The notes under the pieces were generated by a model. That model did no database searches. It saw only the letters and a program-made list of their open reading frames with translations, and had not been told where the DNA came from. Position numbers and translations under genes: made by a program. Source: CAYSQW01 sp964433135 (GTDB lineage: Bacteria > Acidobacteriota > Aminicenantia > Aminicenantales > Aminicenantaceae). From it: a stretch of 38,098 nucleotides of DNA. Shown here in pieces: positions 16,576-25,519 of this stretch; position 1 is the stretch's first letter; each line of letters begins with the position of its first letter. Where the stretch lies: NCBI GenBank assembly GCA_964433135.1, contig CAYSQW010000034.1:1-38098 (forward strand). Reading direction: 5' to 3'.

Positions 16576-17941
16576 ATTTCTCCAGACGCCGATAGAGGGA
16601 CGTACGCGATAATCCCAATTCCTTGGCGGCATGACTGATGTTTCCGCCGTGTTTTCCGATCACACGGCGTATGGCCGCTTTTTCCACCTCTTCCAGGTTA
16701 TATTTGTCGAACACCAATCCGTCGCCTTTTCTTTCAGGTTCCGGAAACAAAAATTCATGAGGTTGGAGAACCTGGGTTTCACTCATGATGACCGCGCGCT
16801 CGATGGCATGCTGAAGTTCCCTGACATTTCCAGGCCATCGGTATTTCTCAAGTTTTTTCTGTGTGGCGACATTCAAGCGACGGAGGGGCTTCTTGTATTT
16901 TTTCGAATAGATTTGAAGAAAATGCTCAACCAATAAAGAAATGTCTCCCTCTCGCTCCCGAAGGGGAGGGATCGCGACTTCGACGGTATTGATTCGATAG
17001 AGAAGATCCTGTCGAAATTCCTGAGCGGCAACCATCTTGCGAATAGGCATATTGGTTGCGCATATAAGCCGGACGTCGACCGGAATCTGCTTGTTAGATC
17101 CCAAACGCGTGATCGTACGGGTTTCAATCACTCCCAGCAGCTTGGCTTGCAGTGTGAGAGGCAGGTTGCCGATTTCGTCCAGGAATAAGGTTCCTCCCGA
17201 GGCAACCTCAAACCGTCCGGCGCGATCTTCGCGCGCATCCGTAAAAGCCCCCTTGACATGACCGAAAAGCTCGCTTTCAAAAAGGGTTTCACTGAGAGCC
17301 CCCATATCCACCGCAATAAAAACTTCACGGCTTCGCTGCGACTCTCGGTGAAGAGCGCGTGCGACCAGCTCTTTTCCCGTTCCGTTTTCTCCCAGAATCA
17401 ACACATTCGCATCGGTTTGAGCCACCTTCTGAATCGTATTGAACACCCGGTTCATCACTTCACTCTTGCCGATGAAGTCGTGGAACGGTTGATCCATATC
17501 GGCACTCAACATCTCTTGCCTTGATCGCAGACAGTGCGCTTCTTTTCGGGTTTGGCTGAGGCTCATCGCACTGGAAAAGGTAGCCAGGAAACGCTCGTTC
17601 TGCCACGGTTTGAGAACAAAATCCGTTGCGCCCTGCTTAATGGCCTTGACCGCCATTTCGACATCTCCGAAGGCTGTGATCAAAACCACCACAGCAGAGG
17701 GATCTATATCCAGAATGGTAGCCAGCCAATCGAATCCTTCCTTTCCGCTGGTCGCTCCCGCTGTGAAGTTCATATCCAGGAAAATCACATCATAACTGTG
17801 ATTTCGAAGCAGATCGGGAAGACAGGCCGGGTTTTTTTCGGTATGGACATCCGCTGCGTATTGTTTTAGAAAAAGACGTGCCGCTTGAAGAATGTCGGCG
17901 TCATCATCGATGATCAGTACTTTGCCTGATTTCTTTTTCAT
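16565..17941 (-). CDS. Sigma-54-dependent response regulator (NtrC family, GAFTDA variant)
   Basis: A 458-residue activator of sigma-54 RNA polymerase. The receiver domain (about 7-125) has the acidic IDDDAD, the phospho-acceptor Asp56, Thr89 and Lys111. The AAA+ domain (about 155-385) has Walker A GENGTGKE (184-191) and Walker B LFLDEIG (252-258). The sigma-54-contacting loop reads GAFTDA (231-236) instead of GAFTGA. The C-terminus is a Fis-type helix-turn-helix (NISHAAKELGLSRTSLYRRLEKYG). It is the first gene of the pair with the kinase and faces the efflux operon. The sigma-54 promoter and dyad in the intergenic region make that operon its likely target. Confidence 0.94.
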   Translation of the reverse strand: MKKKSGKVLIIDDDADILQAARLFLKQYAADVHTEKNPACLPDLLRNHSYDVIFLDMNFTAGATSGKEGFDWLATILDIDPSAVVVLITAFGDVEMAVKAIKQGATDFVLKPWQNERFLATFSSAMSLSQTRKEAHCLRSRQEMLSADMDQPFHDFIGKSEVMNRVFNTIQKVAQTDANVLILGENGTGKELVARALHRESQRSREVFIAVDMGALSETLFESELFGHVKGAFTDAREDRAGRFEVASGGTLFLDEIGNLPLTLQAKLLGVIETRTITRLGSNKQIPVDVRLICATNMPIRKMVAAQEFRQDLLYRINTVEVAIPPLREREGDISLLVEHFLQIYSKKYKKPLRRLNVATQKKLEKYRWPGNVRELQHAIERAVIMSETQVLQPHEFLFPEPERKGDGLVFDKYNLEEVEKAAIRRVIGKHGGNISHAAKELGLSRTSLYRRLEKYGL

Positions 17942-18024
17942 GAATCATTTCCTCCCCTCCACAGTTGCCTGAAATTTGCCAGAAAGCCATCGCGCATCAT
18001 TTTTTCGCCATCTTGCGGAGAATC

Positions 18025-18033
18025 ATTATATCA
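18025..18033 (-). promoter_or_regulatory. Extended -10 promoter for the regulator/kinase operon
   Basis: On the minus strand the sequence TGATATAAT gives a perfect TATAAT (18030 to 18025) with the TGn extension. It would start transcription near 18018, about 76 nt before the regulator ATG. No good -35 lies at the usual distance, as expected for an extended -10 type. A GGAGG ribosome site precedes the ATG. Confidence 0.5.
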
Positions 18034-18155
18034 AAATTAATCATTGCGAACACCAATACAAAGAAATGAGCAAATAACATGCCATATGACTGAATGATTT
18101 CCAAAATAAAGTTCCTTCACCCCATAGAAAAAAGGAATGCGGCCATCAGGACGAC

Positions 18156-18171
18156 TGTCCGTTATCGGACA
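18156..18171. promoter_or_regulatory. Perfect dyad, probable activator-binding site
   Basis: TGTCCG-TTAT-CGGACA is a perfect 6-bp inverted repeat with a 4-bp spacer, about 250 bp upstream of the -24/-12 promoter. The outer flanks AGGA and TCCT extend the symmetry with a 2-bp offset. Fis-type helix-turn-helix activators bind as dimers to such upstream dyads and reach the promoter by DNA looping. Assignment to the adjacent regulator is inference from position. Confidence 0.6.
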
Positions 18172-18419
18172 CATCCTGTTGTTTCAGCGAACACTTTTTT
18201 ACGACGGCAACTTTTTTTGAATTTATTTCGTCTCATGTATCTGAGCATGGGAAGATCCATCATGCAGCGAATTAAAATTAAAAATGAAAACGATTCCGAT
18301 CAAGGGGATACATGTGTCCCTCGGCCGATGCCGTCTATGGGAACATGGATTTCCGGAGGAGGGAAACAGAGTAACTATTTTGGTTGGAAGCCGGAAAACG
18401 GCATGCATGAATCTTCAAA

Positions 18420-18435
18420 TGGCATGTAAATTGCA
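18420..18435 (+). promoter_or_regulatory. Sigma-54 (-24/-12) promoter for the efflux operon
   Basis: TGGCATG-TAAA-TTGCA matches the consensus TGGCACG-N4-TTGCW at all but one fixed position, with exact GG-N10-GC spacing. It lies about 105 bp before the adaptor ATG, in the same intergenic region as a sigma-54 activator gene. This is the best sigma-54 promoter I found in the window. Confidence 0.8.
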
Positions 18436-18540
18436 AAAATATACATCCAATGATTAAACAGCCAATCACGCGGCCCGGGTTGAATGACCGCATTCTTTTC
18501 ACTCTCAACTCTATTAACTAACAGGACGTGGAGGAATAAC

Positions 18541-19797
18541 ATGAGCATGGATCGTCAAATTAAAAAGAAGAAGTGGCCTCCCAAAAAGATCGCTCTCTAT
18601 GCGAGCGTCGGCCTATTCATCATTCTTGTGGTTTATGTCTTCGCTTTTCAGATGAACACATCCTCGCTGAACGTACAAACGGAACGCATCACGATATCCG
18701 AAGTCAAACGAGAGCCTTTTCAGGAACACATCCCTGTAATCGGAGAAGTTCTTCCGATCCAGACGTACTTCCTGTACACCATGGAAGGAGGGCGGGTCGA
18801 AGAGATATACATGGAGGCGGGCTCGGTAATCGAAAAAGGAGACCCGATTCTTAAATTGGGAAATACGAATCTCCTGTTGGATATCATGTGGCGTGAAGCG
18901 GAGCTTTTTCAGCAGAGCAACAATCTTCGAAATACGCGGCTCCAGATGGAACAGTACCGGCTTAGCTTGAACCAGAACCTGACCAGCATCGAAAACCAGC
19001 TCCAGCAGCAAAAAAGGACTTATGGACGCTATAAGGAATTAATGAAAGACAATTTGATTTCCAATCATGAATTCGAGCTGGCCAAAGATCAATATGAATA
19101 TCTCGAACGTACGAAAGCGCTCACCGTAGAAAGTCAGCAAAATGAATTGGAATTTCGTGAAGCCCAGGTCGTATCGCTGGAAGCATCTCTGGAAAGGATG
19201 CAGGCAAACCTTATGGTCGTAAAACAAAAACAGGAAAACCTGACCCTGCGTGCTCCGATATCCGGGCATTTGACCGCTCTCCAAGCTGAAATCGGTCAAT
19301 CGAAAGCTCCCAGCGAACCGCTGGGACAAATCGATGTCATGGACGCATTCAGGGTTCGCGTCGGGATCGACGAGCATTATCTCGCTCGTATAGAAAAAGG
19401 ACGGGAAGGTACCTTCGAATTCGCAGGAAGTGAATACAAATTGATCGTGGACCGGATTTATCTCGAGGTCCGTGATGGTAGATTCGAGGTGGATATGAAT
19501 TTTTTGGGTAAAATGCCCGAAGGGATCCGCCGCGGAATGTCGATACATATTCGATTGGAACTGGGAGACATTTCGGATGAGATCGTCCTGGCCAGGGGAG
19601 GCTTTTTTCAGACAACGGGCGGCAACTGGGTGTTCGTCGTGGATGAGGACGGGAAATATGCCGTAAAGCGGCCCGTGAAACTCGGCATGTACAATTCCTA
19701 TGTATTTCAGGTGTTGGAAGGGCTGCAGCCAGGTGAAAAAGTCATTACATCATCCTATGAAAGCTTCGGCAACGCAGAAAGACTGATTTTGAAATAA
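18541..19797 (+). CDS. Periplasmic adaptor of a tripartite ABC efflux system (HlyD/MacA family)
   Basis: A 418-residue membrane-anchored adaptor linking the inner-membrane ABC unit to the TolC channel. A basic start (DRQIKKKKWPPKK) is followed by one transmembrane helix (about 17-36). A lipoyl half-motif follows (GGRVEEIYMEAGSVIEKGDPIL), then a long coiled-coil hairpin (about 120-225, many Gln/Glu/Leu) and the second lipoyl half (LRAPISGHLTALQAEIGQ). A beta-barrel and membrane-proximal domain come last. GGAGG at 18530-18534 supports the ATG at 18541 over an upstream in-frame start at 18484. It is the first gene of the sigma-54 controlled operon. Confidence 0.9.
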   Translation: MSMDRQIKKKKWPPKKIALYASVGLFIILVVYVFAFQMNTSSLNVQTERITISEVKREPFQEHIPVIGEVLPIQTYFLYTMEGGRVEEIYMEAGSVIEKGDPILKLGNTNLLLDIMWREAELFQQSNNLRNTRLQMEQYRLSLNQNLTSIENQLQQQKRTYGRYKELMKDNLISNHEFELAKDQYEYLERTKALTVESQQNELEFREAQVVSLEASLERMQANLMVVKQKQENLTLRAPISGHLTALQAEIGQSKAPSEPLGQIDVMDAFRVRVGIDEHYLARIEKGREGTFEFAGSEYKLIVDRIYLEVRDGRFEVDMNFLGKMPEGIRRGMSIHIRLELGDISDEIVLARGGFFQTTGGNWVFVVDEDGKYAVKRPVKLGMYNSYVFQVLEGLQPGEKVITSSYESFGNAERLILK

Positions 19798-19813
19798 AGA
19801 AGGAGATTGCATT

Positions 19814-20554
19814 ATGAAAAATGAAGAGATGGAAAGCAATGTTCAAAAAATCAAGGAGAGAGTCATGATTAAGACCAAAGATCTCAAAAAGATCTATCAG
19901 ACCGAGGAAGTCGAGACCACGGCATTGAACAACATCAACTTGGACATCAAAGAGGGCGAATACGTCGCCATCATGGGACCGTCCGGATGCGGAAAATCAA
20001 CCCTGCTCAATGTTTTGGGCATGATCGATCAGCCCAGCAGCGGCGAGTATTACTTTTTCGGAGAGGAAATCGCAAGGTATTCAGAGCGTCAGCGAGCGAA
20101 TTTGAGAAAATCCAATATCGGATTCGTTTTCCAGAGTTTCAATCTTATCGATGAGTTGACGGTGTATGAAAACGTGGAACTGCCTTTGCTTTACCTGGGA
20201 TTGTCCTCGGCCGAACGCAAGAAGAGAGTATCGGAAGCCCTGGAACAGATGGAGATCATGGCCCGTAAAAGCCATTTCCCCCAGCAGCTTTCCGGAGGGC
20301 AGCAGCAGAGGGTCGCCGTAGCCCGGGCGGTCGTGGCCCATCCCAAATTGATCCTCGCGGACGAGCCGACCGGAAACCTGGATTCGTCGCACGGCGAAGA
20401 AGTGATGAAGCTGATGGACGATTTACATGAGAAGGGAACCACCATCATCATGGTGACGCACTCTCCCGCCTATGCCGAATACAGCCACCGGATCATCCAT
20501 CTTTTCGACGGTCATGTCGTTTCCGAGAATATCCAGAAAGAATTCAAGATCTGA
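19814..20554 (+). CDS. ABC transporter ATPase (MacB/LolD type), first of two
   Basis: Nucleotide-binding subunit of 246 residues. Walker A GPSGCGKST is at 55-63, the Q-loop in FVFQSFNL, the signature LSGGQQQR at 159-166, Walker B LILADE at 179-184 and the switch His216 (VTHSP). It is of the MacB/LolD/FtsE group that works with FtsX-like permeases by mechanotransmission rather than carrying substrate through a channel. Two starts have ribosome sites: 19814 (AAGGAG) and 19865 (AAGGAGAG). The second matches the usual family N-terminus (MIKTKDLKKIYQT). Confidence 0.94.
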   Translation: MKNEEMESNVQKIKERVMIKTKDLKKIYQTEEVETTALNNINLDIKEGEYVAIMGPSGCGKSTLLNVLGMIDQPSSGEYYFFGEEIARYSERQRANLRKSNIGFVFQSFNLIDELTVYENVELPLLYLGLSSAERKKRVSEALEQMEIMARKSHFPQQLSGGQQQRVAVARAVVAHPKLILADEPTGNLDSSHGEEVMKLMDDLHEKGTTIIMVTHSPAYAEYSHRIIHLFDGHVVSENIQKEFKI

Positions 20555-20608
20555 TATCGTTATGATGTGATTTTTGCGCAGTCCCGTTGGCGCAAGGAGA
20601 CAATCCGT

Positions 20609-23011
20609 ATGTATTGGAACGACCTCAAGCTCGGCGTACGTCGATTAAGAAGATCCAAAATCTTTACGGCGATCAATTTTCTCGGCCTTTCTCTGGGCAT
20701 GGGATGCTTTCTTATGCTGAGCTTGATCGTCAGGTTCGAATACAGTTTCGATGATTTTCATCTAAACGGCGACAGGATCTATCAAATGGTTCGCGAAAAC
20801 AGCTGGGAAAACAACACCGAAGCCCGGGTCAACACCGGAGCTCCGCTGGCGCCGCTGCTCAGGCGGGAGTTCGCCTCCATTCAGGATACCGTTCGGATGA
20901 CGCTGTTCCGGGGTTCATTCGTCAACGTGGGAGATCGGCGTTTTCGTGAAAACAAATTTTTCTTTGCCGATCCCTCCCTATTACGGGTTTTTACTTTCCC
21001 ACTGCTTCGAGGTGATCCGGACGGTGCACTCAAACACCCCTTTACCGTGGTTTTGACCCCGCAAACCGCTGTTAGACTTTTCGGAGATCAAGATCCTATC
21101 CATGCAACTCTTACCTACACGCTCAACGGGAGTTCCCATGACTTCCTCATTACGGGAATCATGCAGGACATACCTCGTAATTCTCACCTTGATTTCGATT
21201 TCGTCGCTTCCTATTCCAGTCTTCCCGCCATGCTGGGCGAAGCCTTCATGACACGACACTGGGACAGCCCGACCTGGACCTATGTCATGCTGCGGAAAGG
21301 CGTTTCCCCCCAATCGATCGACAGCCGCCTCAGCGAGTTTTCCGATAAATTTGTGGACAAATGGAGTTTTTCTTCGGTGACTCACCGGCTGCTGCCCCTT
21401 GAAAAAATATATTTCGAAAGTCCGGGGCCTCATATCGGCCGCTTCGGCGCGATACAGTACATGCGTATCATGATCGTTATCGCCGCTTTTTTGCTGGCGA
21501 TCGCATGCGTCAATGCCATCAACCTGTCCACAGCACAATCCGTTATGAGATCAAAGGAAATCGGTGTTCGCAAAGTCATCGGCGCCGGCAAATCTCAGTT
21601 GATACGACAATTTTTAGGCGAATCTCTTGGGTTCACTTTCCTTTCACTGGGAGGAGCCGCACTGATTACGGGATTACTGCTGCCTTCAATTTTGAAAAGC
21701 TTAGGATTTCAAGCCATAAGCGGTCGGGCGGCTCTGGAACCGGGTTTTTTGGCTGTTATTTGTGGGACCATTATGTTTGTCGGGATCGGATCCGGTTTCT
21801 ATCCGGCCGTCGTTCTTTCGTCTTTCCATCCCGCTTCCGCCATCAAATCAATGCGTGGGGGAAAAGGCTTTCAAACCCGCATCCGAAAAACATTGGTGAT
21901 ATTTCAATTTTCCATATCGATTGCTTTGATCATCATCGTGATGCTCTTCTCGCGTCAGCTCGACTTCCTGAGAAACCATGCCGTTGGATTTTCAAAAGAA
22001 AATATGATCGTGATTCCCATCAGGGATTACGGAGTACGCGATCGCTTCGATTTGCTTAAGGCGCGTTTGGCCCGCAGCTCACGGGTGATCTCCGTCACCG
22101 CCGCTTCCATCGAACCGGGAGTCACGGATCAGAATGGGATCGGAATGCGCTGGCGTGATAAGGAAAAGAACGATATGGGGATCATTTATGTGGATCCCGA
22201 TTTTTTAAAAGTCCTCGAAATCCCCCTGGCGGTGGGAAGAGACTTCAGCGCAGGAAATATCGATGCCGCTTCTTCACTGCTCATAAACCAAACTGCGTTT
22301 AAGATGCTGGAAGAAAACATCGATTTGGAAGATGATATCGAATTGTTCTATCGGGAAGGAGGGAAGCGCATTCCCGTGGATCATGTCAGTCTTATCGGAA
22401 TCGTCGAGGATTTTCATTTCCGGAGCATGAGCGTCCCCATGCAGCCTATTTTGATGAGGGTCGATTCTTCTCGATACCGTTATATCCTGATCCGGATTTC
22501 CAGCAGAGCGGTGGAAGAAGCGATCTCCGGTATCAAACAAGTCTGGGAATCCATGAATTTCGAGCAACCGTTCGAATTTACTTTTTTGAGCGATGACATG
22601 AGACGTGTTTTCCGAAGATTCCAATCGCTGGCGGAAATCATGCGGATCGGCACCGGGCTCGCCGTGTTGATCGCCTGTATGGGACTTTTCGGGCTGGCCG
22701 CATTTTCTCTGCTTCGGCGGAGAAAAGAGATCGCCATAAGAAAAATCCTGGGAGCTACGGCGCCGGGCCTGGTACGGAAAGTATCCGGAGAGTTTTTGCT
22801 GTTGGTTTCAGCCGCCAATCTTATTGCCTGGCCGAGCGCTTATTGGGCCGTTAATAATTTCCTGCAAAAATTCCCTTACCGGATATCCATCGACATCGGG
22901 ATATTCATTGCCGCCGCGACCTTGGCAATAACGTCGGCTCTGGCCACCGTGATTATTTTGGCCGTTAAGACGGCGCTTGCAAATCCATCGGAGACCTTAC
23001 GCTATGAATGA
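20609..23011 (+). CDS. MacB/FtsX-type ABC permease with duplicated domains
   Basis: An 800-residue permease built as a tandem duplication of the MacB-PCD plus FtsX unit. The first helix (about 20-42) is followed by a large periplasmic domain (about 45-280). Three helices follow, including the cytoplasmic motif RSKEIGVRKVIGAGKSQLI. The second half repeats this: a helix near 430, a periplasmic domain (about 455-665) and three C-terminal helices with RRRKEIAIRKILGAT. The duplicated fold means one chain could supply both halves of a transporter. ATG 20609 is preceded by AAGGAGA and gives the typical start MYWNDLKLGVRRLRRSK. The longer open frame from 20567 lacks such a site. Confidence 0.92.
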   Translation: MYWNDLKLGVRRLRRSKIFTAINFLGLSLGMGCFLMLSLIVRFEYSFDDFHLNGDRIYQMVRENSWENNTEARVNTGAPLAPLLRREFASIQDTVRMTLFRGSFVNVGDRRFRENKFFFADPSLLRVFTFPLLRGDPDGALKHPFTVVLTPQTAVRLFGDQDPIHATLTYTLNGSSHDFLITGIMQDIPRNSHLDFDFVASYSSLPAMLGEAFMTRHWDSPTWTYVMLRKGVSPQSIDSRLSEFSDKFVDKWSFSSVTHRLLPLEKIYFESPGPHIGRFGAIQYMRIMIVIAAFLLAIACVNAINLSTAQSVMRSKEIGVRKVIGAGKSQLIRQFLGESLGFTFLSLGGAALITGLLLPSILKSLGFQAISGRAALEPGFLAVICGTIMFVGIGSGFYPAVVLSSFHPASAIKSMRGGKGFQTRIRKTLVIFQFSISIALIIIVMLFSRQLDFLRNHAVGFSKENMIVIPIRDYGVRDRFDLLKARLARSSRVISVTAASIEPGVTDQNGIGMRWRDKEKNDMGIIYVDPDFLKVLEIPLAVGRDFSAGNIDAASSLLINQTAFKMLEENIDLEDDIELFYREGGKRIPVDHVSLIGIVEDFHFRSMSVPMQPILMRVDSSRYRYILIRISSRAVEEAISGIKQVWESMNFEQPFEFTFLSDDMRRVFRRFQSLAEIMRIGTGLAVLIACMGLFGLAAFSLLRRRKEIAIRKILGATAPGLVRKVSGEFLLLVSAANLIAWPSAYWAVNNFLQKFPYRISIDIGIFIAAATLAITSALATVIILAVKTALANPSETLRYE

Positions 23012-23082
23012 TGCCGAAAACCGGAAAACAGGGATAGAACATTCGGGCGATGACCGCGATCAACACTGAAACGGAGGATAAA

Positions 23083-23757
23083 ATGATTAAGCTGAACAAT
23101 ATAACAAAATATTATTCAACCGGATTCGTAAAAACATTCGTTTTGAGAGACATTACACTCGATATCCATGAAGGTGAATTCGTCACCATCATGGGACCTT
23201 CCGGAGCCGGAAAATCCACTTTGCTCCACATCCTGGGTATGCTGGACCGCGCTTCCGGAGGCGAGTATTTCTTTTTGGAAAAAGAAGTTCACAGATTGAG
23301 CGACAGACAGCAGTCGGAATTGCATAAGCACTTCATCGGTTTTGTATTTCAGAGTTATCATCTGATCGATGATCTCACGGTTTACGAGAACCTCGAAACG
23401 CCTCTGCTGTATAAAAAGGTCAAGGGATCGGAGCGCAAGGGTTTGATAGCCGATACGCTCGATCGCTTCGGCATCGTCGCCAAAAAGAATCTTTTTCCAA
23501 ATCAGCTATCCGGTGGACAACAGCAGCGCGTCGCCATCGCAAGGGCGATCATTACCAGTCCCAAACTGATTCTTGCCGATGAACCGACCGGGAACCTCAA
23601 TTCCAGAGAAGGCGAAGAAATCATGAATATGTTCAAGGAATTGAATGATAATGGAACAACCATCATCCAGGTTACCCATTCCGAGAAAAACGCCGCATAC
23701 GGAAAGCGCATCATCAATCTTCTGGATGGATGGATACAGGACGAAGAGGATAATTGA
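23083..23757 (+). CDS. ABC transporter ATPase (MacB/LolD type), second of two
   Basis: Second nucleotide-binding subunit, 224 residues, paralogous to the one at 19814. Motifs are intact: Walker A GPSGAGKST (38-46), Q-loop FVFQSYHL, signature LSGGQQQRVAIARA, Walker B LILADEPTGNLN and switch His in VTHSEKN. The start at 23083 has CGGAGG upstream and the family N-terminus MIKLNNITKYY; the frame is open from 23050. Both ATPases look catalytically competent, so it is not a degenerate copy. With only one duplicated permease in the operon, the two could pair as a heterodimer or serve different permeases. Confidence 0.93.
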   Translation: MIKLNNITKYYSTGFVKTFVLRDITLDIHEGEFVTIMGPSGAGKSTLLHILGMLDRASGGEYFFLEKEVHRLSDRQQSELHKHFIGFVFQSYHLIDDLTVYENLETPLLYKKVKGSERKGLIADTLDRFGIVAKKNLFPNQLSGGQQQRVAIARAIITSPKLILADEPTGNLNSREGEEIMNMFKELNDNGTTIIQVTHSEKNAAYGKRIINLLDGWIQDEEDN

Positions 23758-23865
23758 AGCTTTCCCAATGAAGAACTCATGGTGATCGGCGTGAATAAGA
23801 CGGAGTCGGCATCCGACCACAACGGATAACATGAAAAATATAACAGCAACAGACAGGAGGCAATC

Positions 23866-25425
23866 ATGATCCGCTCGAAAAAAATCATCATCATATGCTC
23901 AATACTCGGTTTCGTAACGGGACTCCAAGCCCAGGTTGATACGAAAGAAATGTCGCTTGAACAATGCGTCGTGCATGCTATAGAAAACAATCTGGGAATC
24001 GCCGTCCAGATATTGAATCCGGAACTTTCCGAAATAGAGGTGGTTTCCGCACGTGAACAGTTTTTACCTCAGATCGGTTTTCAGTACGGAACTCAGAGCA
24101 CGAACTCTCCTTCATTTTCCTGGATTGAGGCCGCAGGGGAAGTCACCGCCGAATATGACGATTACGCCGCTCAAATCAGTCAGCTGATTCCTACCGGAGG
24201 AAACTTCACCATGACGCTCTATTCTTATAAAAATGAGACAAACCAAAAGTTCCAAACGATAAATCCCCGCTACGGGAGCACCCTTACCTTCCGGCTGACA
24301 CAACCTCTTCTGCGCAACTTCGGATTTAAAACCACGAAGCGAGAAATCCTGATCGCAAAAAACAACCGCAACATATCGGAAAGCGAATTTTCAAACACCC
24401 TGCTGGATACCGTATATCAAGTTGAAGAATCTTATTGGAATCTGGTTTACAGCATAGAAAACCTGAAAGTCATGCAGAACTCGCTGGATTTGGCACGTAA
24501 TCTTCTCGCAAAAAACAAACGCGAAGTCGAGATCGGAACGCTGGCCCCGATCGAAATCTTGAGCGCCGAAGCCGAAGTCGCCACCCGGGAAGCGGACATC
24601 CTTCAGGCGGAAATGTTGGTGAAAAACAATGAAGACTCGCTGAAAACATTGATCAATTGGGAAAAAGCGGAATCAGGATCTCAATTGAAAATCACTCCTA
24701 CCGACCAACCGGTATTCATCGAAAAGGAAGTGAACATGCAGGAAGCGCTGATGGTCGGCTTGAACAACCGACCCGATCTCCAACAATACAGAATGGATAT
24801 CGAAAACAAGGATATCAGCTTTTCATACGCTAAGAATCAGCTGCTGCCGGATTTGAGCCTACAGGCTTCCTATTGGAGTCCGGGAATCTCAGGGAGCCGC
24901 ATTCAATATCTCAACAATGATCCTCTGACGGAAATCATAACCGGTGTTTCCCCCGGAAATGCGCGCGACTCCCTCCAGGACAGTTTCGGTTTCAAATATA
25001 AAAACTGGTCGCTGGGACTGACGCTCAGCATTCCGATCAACTCCATCGTAACCCGCGCCCAGTATTCGCGGGCACGGCTCGACCTGGAACAGTCACGTAA
25101 AACGCTCAAGAATCAGGAACAACAGGCTTTTCTTGAGATAAGAAATGCGGTCCGTACCGTTCAAACGAATTATCTGCGTGTTCGCGCCTACAAAGCCGCA
25201 AAACAGCTTGCTGAGAAAAAGCTGGAGGCGGAAGAAAAGAAGCTGAAGGTCGGCTTAACAACCAACTATGTCGTTCTACAGTATCAGCGCGATCTCGCAA
25301 CGGCGCACAGCAATGAAGTCAGAGCTCTGACCGATTACAATCTATCGCTGGCGGCTCTTGAACGCTCTCAAGGAACATCTCTCCAAAAAAACAATATTTC
25401 GCTAACAGACGAATCTTCACATTAA
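23866..25425 (+). CDS. TolC-family outer-membrane efflux channel
   Basis: A 519-residue outer-membrane factor. The signal peptide is residues 1-23 (cut after LQAQ). Two repeats of the OEP domain follow, each with long Gln/Asn/Glu-rich helices: about 35-260 beginning with SLEQCVVHAIENNLGIAVQ, and about 285-500 with EALMVGLNNRPDLQQYRMDIE. Beta-strand segments such as FTMTLYSYKNETN and LGLTLSIPINS form the barrel. AGGAGG precedes the ATG. It ends the efflux operon and completes the tripartite path with the adaptor and ABC subunits. Tail residues (EERSQGTSLQKNN-like) are typical of the family. Confidence 0.92.
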   Translation: MIRSKKIIIICSILGFVTGLQAQVDTKEMSLEQCVVHAIENNLGIAVQILNPELSEIEVVSAREQFLPQIGFQYGTQSTNSPSFSWIEAAGEVTAEYDDYAAQISQLIPTGGNFTMTLYSYKNETNQKFQTINPRYGSTLTFRLTQPLLRNFGFKTTKREILIAKNNRNISESEFSNTLLDTVYQVEESYWNLVYSIENLKVMQNSLDLARNLLAKNKREVEIGTLAPIEILSAEAEVATREADILQAEMLVKNNEDSLKTLINWEKAESGSQLKITPTDQPVFIEKEVNMQEALMVGLNNRPDLQQYRMDIENKDISFSYAKNQLLPDLSLQASYWSPGISGSRIQYLNNDPLTEIITGVSPGNARDSLQDSFGFKYKNWSLGLTLSIPINSIVTRAQYSRARLDLEQSRKTLKNQEQQAFLEIRNAVRTVQTNYLRVRAYKAAKQLAEKKLEAEEKKLKVGLTTNYVVLQYQRDLATAHSNEVRALTDYNLSLAALERSQGTSLQKNNISLTDESSH

Positions 25426-25456
25426 GACGTTCCTATTCCCGGCGTGCGTTTGTTTT

Positions 25457-25485
25457 TTGCCTTCGCGGAAACACTTAACTATAAT
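25457..25485 (+). promoter_or_regulatory. Sigma-70 promoter for the tldD/tldE pair
   Basis: TTGCCT (25457-25462), a 17-bp spacer and a perfect TATAAT (25480-25485), predicting a start near 25492 and a 28-nt leader with the ribosome site AGAGGAGA. It suggests the pair can be expressed independently of the sigma-54 efflux operon just upstream. Read-through is still possible, since no terminator is visible in the 94-bp gap. Confidence 0.6.
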
Positions 25486-25519
25486 AAAACAAATAAATAA
25501 ACAGAGGAGAAGTCCGTTT

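Larger units (their letters stand above)
17942..18540. other. Divergent regulatory region between the regulator and the efflux operon
   Basis: This 599 bp has no convincing gene; an open frame at 18094-18429 runs through the control sites and has no clear ribosome site. It holds an extended -10 promoter toward the regulator, a perfect dyad (18156-18171), a weaker gapped inverted repeat, CATGTGTCCC with GGGAACATG (18311-18346), and a -24/-12 promoter toward the efflux genes (18420-18435). Confidence 0.6.

Noticed and set aside
17966..17981. Possible sigma-54 promoter on the minus strand for the regulator (TGGCAAATTTCAGGCA)
   Set aside because: GG-N10-GC spacing fits, but the -12 box is poor and it would start only about a dozen bases before the ATG, inside the ribosome site. 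The extended -10 at 18025 is better.
18094..18429. 111-codon open frame in the divergent regulatory region
   Set aside because: It spans the dyad and reaches the sigma-54 promoter, has no ribosome site and no protein-like features.
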